This document shows positions 18,301-19,381 of a stretch of 19,381 nt of DNA, piece after piece. The stretch is from an uncultured Christensenella sp. (lineage in GTDB: Bacteria; Bacillota; Clostridia; Christensenellales; UBA1242): the NCBI GenBank assembly GCA_905207515.1, contig CAJLLK010000016.1, positions 1 through 19,381 on the forward strand, written 5' to 3'. The stretch's first letter is position 1. Every line of letters starts with the position of its first letter. The notes beneath the pieces were generated by a model. That model was given only the letters and a program-made list of their open reading frames with translations. It searched no databases and had not been told where the DNA came from. The position numbers and the translations under genes are program-made.

Positions 18301-19182
18301 ACCTTCAAAATATTGCAAAATCATGGCAACATAATTTTCCAAATTGTTTTCGTCATAATAGCTTTCAAACATTGCCAAAATTTGTTCTTGATAATATGCG
18401 TTTGCAAACGTGTAAGCCGTGATAGGGTCTGCTTCATTGCCTGTGGTTTCGTTTGCTGTGAAACGGTTTGTGGCAATGTCATAAGAAATTCGCTCAGAAT
18501 TTATTGAAAAGAAAACTTGTTTCTCTCTGTTTGTGTCACTAAACATAAACTTGCTTTGTTCTGGCGAAAAAATTGTGTCCAACGAAAAGCTTGTGTCCAC
18601 CACAACCTCTTGAACATCGCCGGTTTGTTCAGTGTCTGCCACTTGCAAAGCAAGGTCATAAACCGGAACATCAATGGCGATTGTCACTGTCTGAGAAGCC
18701 AGCAACACGTTTGAAGATCTGGCGGTCAAAACTGAAGTCCCGCCATTTGTCCAGCTAAATTCTTGATTGTTTAAGTCAAAATAATCTTCATTTTCTATGT
18801 AAACTGTGAAAGGTCTGTTGAGTTGAACTTGTTGTGGAACGCGAATAACTCCGTCAGTGATGTAACCTTGCGTGTCTTGTGCAGACAGTTGTCCTAAAAG
18901 TGAAAGTGTCACATTTGTTTCTGTCACTCCTTCGGTGGTGGAATTTATCACCATTCGGAAAGAACCTTCTTCATTTGGAGCGACTTCAAAACGTGCAAGC
19001 TGTTCGTTGTAACTTCCATTCCCTTCAGGCAAAACATAAGAAAAACTCATATCTTCAGGTTCAATGACAACATCATCAAACCTGCCCATGAGATAAAGCG
19101 AAAGCACTGTGACACCACCAATGCCAATCACTCCCAAAATCACAAATAAAATCACTTTCCAAAGCTTGAGAACTTTCTTCAT
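6301..19182 (-). CDS. Giant (4293-aa) membrane-anchored extracellular beta-rich protein
   Basis: One uninterrupted frame of 4293 codons ends in TGA followed directly by TAG. The N-terminus is short and Lys-rich, then one membrane span (about 10-32) with no lipobox Cys and no convincing Ala-x-Ala cleavage site, so a signal anchor is more likely than a cleaved signal. The rest should lie outside the cell. It is rich in Ser, Thr, Asn, Asp, Glu, Tyr and Phe in alternating beta-strand patterns, with only about eight Cys. I see no catalytic motif and no C-terminal LPxTG sorting signal. Recurrent strand-plus-Pro/Asn linkers (for example near 1110, 1227, 1651, 2201 and 2359) suggest many Ig-like modules. 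A PKD-like stretch lies near 3700-3800. The last ~410 residues form about five divergent repeats. By analogy with giant bacterial surface fibres, adhesion or contact with host, matrix or other cells is plausible but unproven. It is first in an operon with cls. The ATG at 19180-19182 has an imperfect GTGGGG Shine-Dalgarno. Confidence 0.9.
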   Translation of the reverse strand: MKKVLKLWKVILFVILGVIGIGGVTVLSLYLMGRFDDVVIEPEDMSFSYVLPEGNGSYNEQLARFEVAPNEEGSFRMVINSTTEGVTETNVTLSLLGQLSAQDTQGYITDGVIRVPQQVQLNRPFTVYIENEDYFDLNNQEFSWTNGGTSVLTARSSNVLLASQTVTIAIDVPVYDLALQVADTEQTGDVQEVVVDTSFSLDTIFSPEQSKFMFSDTNREKQVFFSINSERISYDIATNRFTANETTGNEADPITAYTFANAYYQEQILAMFESYYDENNLENYVAMILQYFEGHPETCVSKTVGIRVLDVDVDSVEIFGSNLDELSVNAYFDQYFMLTASSNNGNASLGASIKDSVGTSLNSLFGNIGLKLPSGATTQGLEVLGGRIMRVEALPDGTYSITRETYSSETDYFNPADGVVYYLLPNATPTSYGDYYWRMNVSSETNADVDYQFEINFFFENESGYWENYFAFDGETSDKLAEKTFILNVINHEEEGLGWREQNSIRLSINYTEDGEPIPGNVNLSDLINPLSSSNIYQSVRYFLLKDEDDQFELTENFNCKAGVNYSVDYQGNPLSIAGIGANADGSYTLYEVDSLNTLTALASFEGTAKIVVASIKTYADRTPYKTDDGKYLIVKTSRVKDVLVDSTLSIANMDVSFSFAEGILPNEQNQYYIPAVNKDNAHNDLTMLTFNMTLENAEAGDDEKVISAFTTTSTEQKLEIVCLDALGRETNGYVTLQGIQFLGEELGNMNFQGVLGISSNYFSADIPASVEGIYVKLQLKYNDGIDTYTKDINNRENDGVDHFYIYYQTPVAMTGAYEDLNMDPTQTIQATIRTDGIEIFWGETELQATADQTVLDVLNSYLSFTLIDQRGNEIDPNAGIYDVKFEETPVIEGQSKVLSLNADQNAIQNFVSTGGQSRETTLMVYVVDAQGEYVYITNEGGESVPLCSPVFNFDVTSEGLDRVEADYSEWDTTDITTKEWGEADDPSNITIRRYVVPGEEIILADLLNVYLSSDPENPTDDMVFRIDNTYLSGLSSSMQTQIMNMVKFNDEMDANTSIADYRGEEISKIDIVLPFKDETGTDLVFSVTDNAGILYDITLTLRFLPDLQIASNFNAYFEDYSDYLVQNNPAIGVYGNMDYNIGDYITLSSHSGRGTYSWASIMAGSDVSGYIQTNETGLGSLVRETNGGTDTIYLRLNDVKEYRTFTFTIYYGTITTLTQSIQISLYINPNYVVRQSTNAVIDGTTTPYLDLSSVAAGRENVSSVYQLYKMTDYLQTGTFENEIQGINLSYENISDNRYILITNTGTIGFAQNSTLEVELGEYELQTFSLRVSENIGGSQVVLDALRIVVDEGGSELEVVLPDENGTEISYGIGFQNFDIASVITTENNSEILSANFNGQNVLILLPGTNYRVADGYSILEVAGSGDLIRNSATMLTTRTQLMGGYFSTENNWFEISQVLTDNTGDANQLTIIVTINAIISKLGDKFVYYNNSAKTEIVPTDMIYNSFGDLTLEGLLGLDGYTSLEENDVYQVLDAGQSYTIVHNSDNQIGVDEEGNAQVRDLFGLYFSKTLSNAYAGLQDTEVNVSIVEDAQGYVDGLAELSTNGENFETVLKINHLESQYTDAYIVLRFEVYKSAQPDENFVYYYRIKVTPSFSLGSIKYPYADDAEYLDGSNLQADGSFVIDFEEELTPTNSKWANGKRFAEPEISLDENETLKFRYSVTNQNLPSGVEYSFSQEGVLTVKLNGQTSAVTLNVEKCYYLEDAEGNITELVGSAREYQIKFYQSNNYTHDLYLNSQELTDTDDVYSVSLTAGQTDESVLTAEINIRSGENGGNLSRITDFYTYIEGSEEDLADALQRAYFIKAGTEVQTTSDGEPTTITLADDLFLGWFEDETAFESFLEGQAGAEENVYTFDIGGVTYSVTITTENNPIDFTYAFLDVVRDSLNRITGKNLRLMPQQNITKDNSFEIGFYTDQKVVFRVNLQVESYFDISLNNNFAGGQTYSLLNAQNSVFANLSAENRTITDVSIALANGDESYMADVTLADLLKITTGATWQETTIEFAHLPQTATFEFVGTISVEGVDSTYTFEFAIETSADVNLQTNRIYSDTNDRYGKLEFGATVQDVVSYFAEFDVAAETSATYLFADDTIQSTVSLSEDKTSVFFNENSVGSVATLTRQLYVDYAFNNGTSSKTIFTFAVGYRFALQPSVNLSTNYPKPDGVTTMETEYISTTQNSTAFTSATYENFFNSSADFASENRVVVSHVHLDYVADFMTSIGETWSISVSEINNARVSISGATTKEITTSTEDRSIISGLEVTSTDDRPNINLVFSLADSSYSGSVSFAVTVNAYTTTYTVEILAGNVYSVQTYAPNYANNQETIYAEDLSSQEQTIFAQNRILNYAFASSVAQNSTYYARFQNSANEVQVVTITATNPGQTINLDLGRALSGYEYLGTFTTSSGVDEMGQSTEVNYQTVFSINPTLTSRITVSYQNVPIAFTDDIQLMLATPSVDEGGTIIRDENNNIQYENPQLASNVILSASDYDVLKQYVVLVKFGDDEYLNLNSLYNVMLNIEFDVTGNADEANGYTTVDINTNPNAPQSLLGFTSLGITNTRQNALYTRDMIANSAGEIALTIYGFNDLQVADTVTSEGDITATDEATRLQQVAGYIHNTLINTESENGTTYWTGLTPSPKLLSENGGQGINHGSNGAFDNYLYNVAYTQGNVPNGKVLDYNLWAMGANNDGNHVMMRLSYTVSFGNQTLTVYHNILFRVVSENNTSFRFKNRQEDTASYSSGASEVIGNQSVMSNYQSSYEISNAGTSGYFNLWNLGESAGQAASTIIANMYGSTANSANEFSYTYTPNITSTTSTKYNDYELALGENYWTEGSDGVYENTSQSTQLRVDYRNLDLGSKYYVIELENEFNYKARFYFTLTSPLNPQIETSSLPALEEGGTIATGSLYREVTANKELVDGANYVVYETFNYTTNQVGSPLDEIQITLPTITTTNEDGETTSPTISDVSVTFSFAYNYPDLGLTTFYLNSTISPTTSGDNSAVLTFNLFGGSKTFYYYNEDGEIIDKINDEDITFTADNVAAQNSPITLRINYGTSETKGLYKVEYLNAVRDTSGTTSNLVLSQSYSVASTYTRPDFTPTSSSASSPDYTIELNGIDAYAFSNDEAGIDEGAVTKANANLYSNVTSLKVERIDFFYNGRNIGTSYSAGAPLNSADAFARNVFENNDLVTNSDVSYVYLDVENPTIISGSGYDANKAFTVPYIDGTLFGQSDILNDVEMQITLCTITQTDGNYQIANEAVLSKMVSIQRELDTDGLFETNIADRSSPVAEPLTGDTVYNDTLEVKLAPQESVTLAISNDISHLATNETIVLTNPNDYSVTEYVGISENITNLTTNLGEGGNFYVRVTAHTINGENVEENPTLVYNGSSNSLQYEEDDGSAYSNYFSGHIAEYNTITLNIEHVNELSTSTAKPVRLFFLYHSNISNTNYQVPYDFNVYPLYRGTTGDTAFVVDDYLKVTDETQTYYIITLEQWASGITLIENISSASPAPTFLSAGAEKFYFNISSEGGNAFIDENGTITTSTNFNITSEAFIVDVYMKVSGFDGYFEGNNTRLSLGQFRMSLNSNTTFETTPIISTSGVYEVYNESESGAQTTHSQNVITLPTGFSVYGTSGTTATQINVETPKEDDDVTDITFPTYSYEVGSTVDFGDLLDEFSYGNDINVVDLGLTNVTYHIVDDSGTPIYYRNLNSWTFTTAGMHEVKVIIHGLTRGFQVGSISHDYYQVTLNILIYDTNINESNSVGVENGSYTLPSGEGTWYLINDDSTLEDVTDFSSGSAGIFERQYLVVNGEQIKTVTNTYFVYNETISKEIGLRPLDSFNLNNLMTSENGESYVFYDSSFNQVDSSSISYSDGVGTQREATFYCATLTDGEVTNLQQISLTVNLIPSDTNQSAILVEELAENDNAKRLETVKAEISEILNSSSFELYLRDNGGVLTAITNETSDIEITNETEFLTVQTAENGLKTFTRFRFTFYKYADELTLTYKTNSTNSFALSNLKQSVLSAVGKIEDVQVGFYQLNGTSLAQVEYVSIDVSYRRTYYVLVGDTYYLIDVVLFTDDNFIAAQGTSLSEFDAYVRAELDIAADETISYVDDTTMTALESAPTGVFGCFAVVDGEYYHFDVLLYSGESFYAEQLAVAYSAESTDESFELDNFNQEILEVLTGTNENATISYYLPSETTSGQISYTKFSQVTVISLNSSVSTLNYAVLVGDQLYDVTINVDFNAAG
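6304..7532 (-). repeat. Five divergent C-terminal protein repeats of the giant surface protein
   Basis: Units begin near 7532, 7263, 7012, 6786 and 6545 in transcription order (about residues 3884-4293) and run 70-85 residues each. Each opens with a short amphipathic helix (SFNLNNL, LETVKAEI, FALSNLKQ, LSEFDAYV, FELDNFNQ). A Tyr/Phe-rich strand follows. The last three end in a common strand pair: YYVLVGDTYYLIDVVLF, FAVVDGEYYHFDVLLY and YAVLVGDQLYDVTINVDF. Divergence is high at the DNA level, so this is visible only in protein. Confidence 0.6.
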
Positions 19183-19207
19183 ACAAACCCCACTTTCAAC
19201 AAGAAGT

Positions 19208-19247
19208 CAAACACGGTTAAATCTTTAGATTTAGTGTTTGCTTTTTT
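19208..19247 (+). terminator. Hairpin with T-tract in the leader of the giant gene (plus-strand terminator polarity)
   Basis: CAAACAC (19208-19214) pairs with GTGTTTG (19234-19240), and TAAATC (19218-19223) with GATTTA (19228-19233). The loop is TTTA and a 3-nt bulge GGT sits on one arm. On the plus strand a C and six T follow (19242-19247), the layout of an intrinsic terminator. On the minus strand the same hairpin lies in the giant gene's untranslated leader, about 25 nt before the ATG. It may block antisense transcripts or structure the leader. Confidence 0.55.
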
Positions 19248-19315
19248 GCCAAATTTAACAAAATTTATGTAAATAAATTGTGTCACAAAAAAATCAAGCA
19301 GTTTTTCACAAAATC

Positions 19316-19344
19316 ATTATACTATTCTCGCGAAAAAATTCCAA
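19316..19344 (-). promoter_or_regulatory. Promoter of the giant gene - cls operon
   Basis: On the minus strand TTGGAA (plus-strand 19339-19344, four of six to consensus) is followed after 17 bp by a perfect TATAAT (19316-19321). The predicted start is near 19309, giving a leader of about 126 nt that contains the 19208-19240 hairpin. It is the best promoter-like match in the 199 bp upstream of the giant gene. Confidence 0.55.
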
Positions 19345-19381
19345 ATAAATCTCGGAGAAAATTATATAAATAAAAAATAAT

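Noticed and set aside
6412..19067. Many plus-strand open frames of 60-130 codons antisense to the giant gene
   Set aside because: They follow the codon bias of the minus-strand gene, are rich in Cys, Phe and Ile in an unnatural way, lack ribosome binding sites and resemble no protein family.
6301..19182. LPxTG-type sorting motif in the giant protein (for example LPTGF in the interior)
   Set aside because: It is internal, far from the C-terminus, and lacks the following hydrophobic segment and basic tail.
1..19381. CRISPR array, insertion sequence, rRNA gene, or toxin-antitoxin or defence cassette
   Set aside because: No regularly spaced identical repeats, transposase motifs, rRNA sequence or recognisable nuclease or toxin pairs were found on either strand.

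Overview
The window is AT-rich bacterial chromosome-type DNA with Shine-Dalgarno-like sites, sigma-70 type -35/-10 boxes, intrinsic terminators, an encoded tRNA CCA end and the standard genetic code. The low GC, short intergenic gaps, a TTG start with a strong AGGAG, a VirD4/TraG coupling ATPase, a DUF975-like membrane protein and a giant Ser/Thr/Asn/acid-rich surface protein suggest a Bacillota/Clostridia-like, possibly uncultured gut lineage. The lineage call is inference; no marker gene here fixes the taxonomy.

Left end (1-890). The 3' end of an unrecognised small membrane-protein gene is followed by a gene-free stretch. That stretch holds a good promoter (302-331) and a strong intrinsic terminator (454-499), which together bracket a possible small RNA. 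Next, on the minus strand, lies a tRNA unit: a perfect-consensus promoter (790-818), a decayed tRNA-Arg copy, an intact tRNA-Arg(TCG), and an intrinsic terminator (541-574). The intact tRNA replaces the nearly invariant G19-C56 tertiary pair with U19-A56, a paired change.

Plus-strand genes (891-3417). A complete VirD4/TraG-type coupling ATPase has no relaxase or secretion-channel gene beside it. A terminator and an unrecognised helical 157-aa protein follow.

Minus-strand block (3473-19182). Read in transcription order, it starts with a 4293-aa membrane-anchored extracellular protein occupying about two thirds of the window. A cardiolipin synthase starts 3 nt after its stop codon. After a terminator come a DUF975-like multi-pass membrane protein and a small Sel1/TPR-like protein. 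The giant protein has one N-terminal membrane segment, no sorting signal, about eight cysteines in 4293 residues, and a beta-rich body. Its C-terminal ~410 residues look like five divergent copies of a ~70-85-residue unit. It and the cardiolipin synthase look like one cell-envelope operon driven from a promoter at 19316-19344, with a leader of about 125 nt that contains a strong hairpin.

The most noteworthy items are the giant protein and its repeats, its coupling to cardiolipin synthase, the altered tRNA-Arg with its decayed partner, and the candidate small RNA. No CRISPR array, insertion sequence, rRNA or recognisable defence system was seen.
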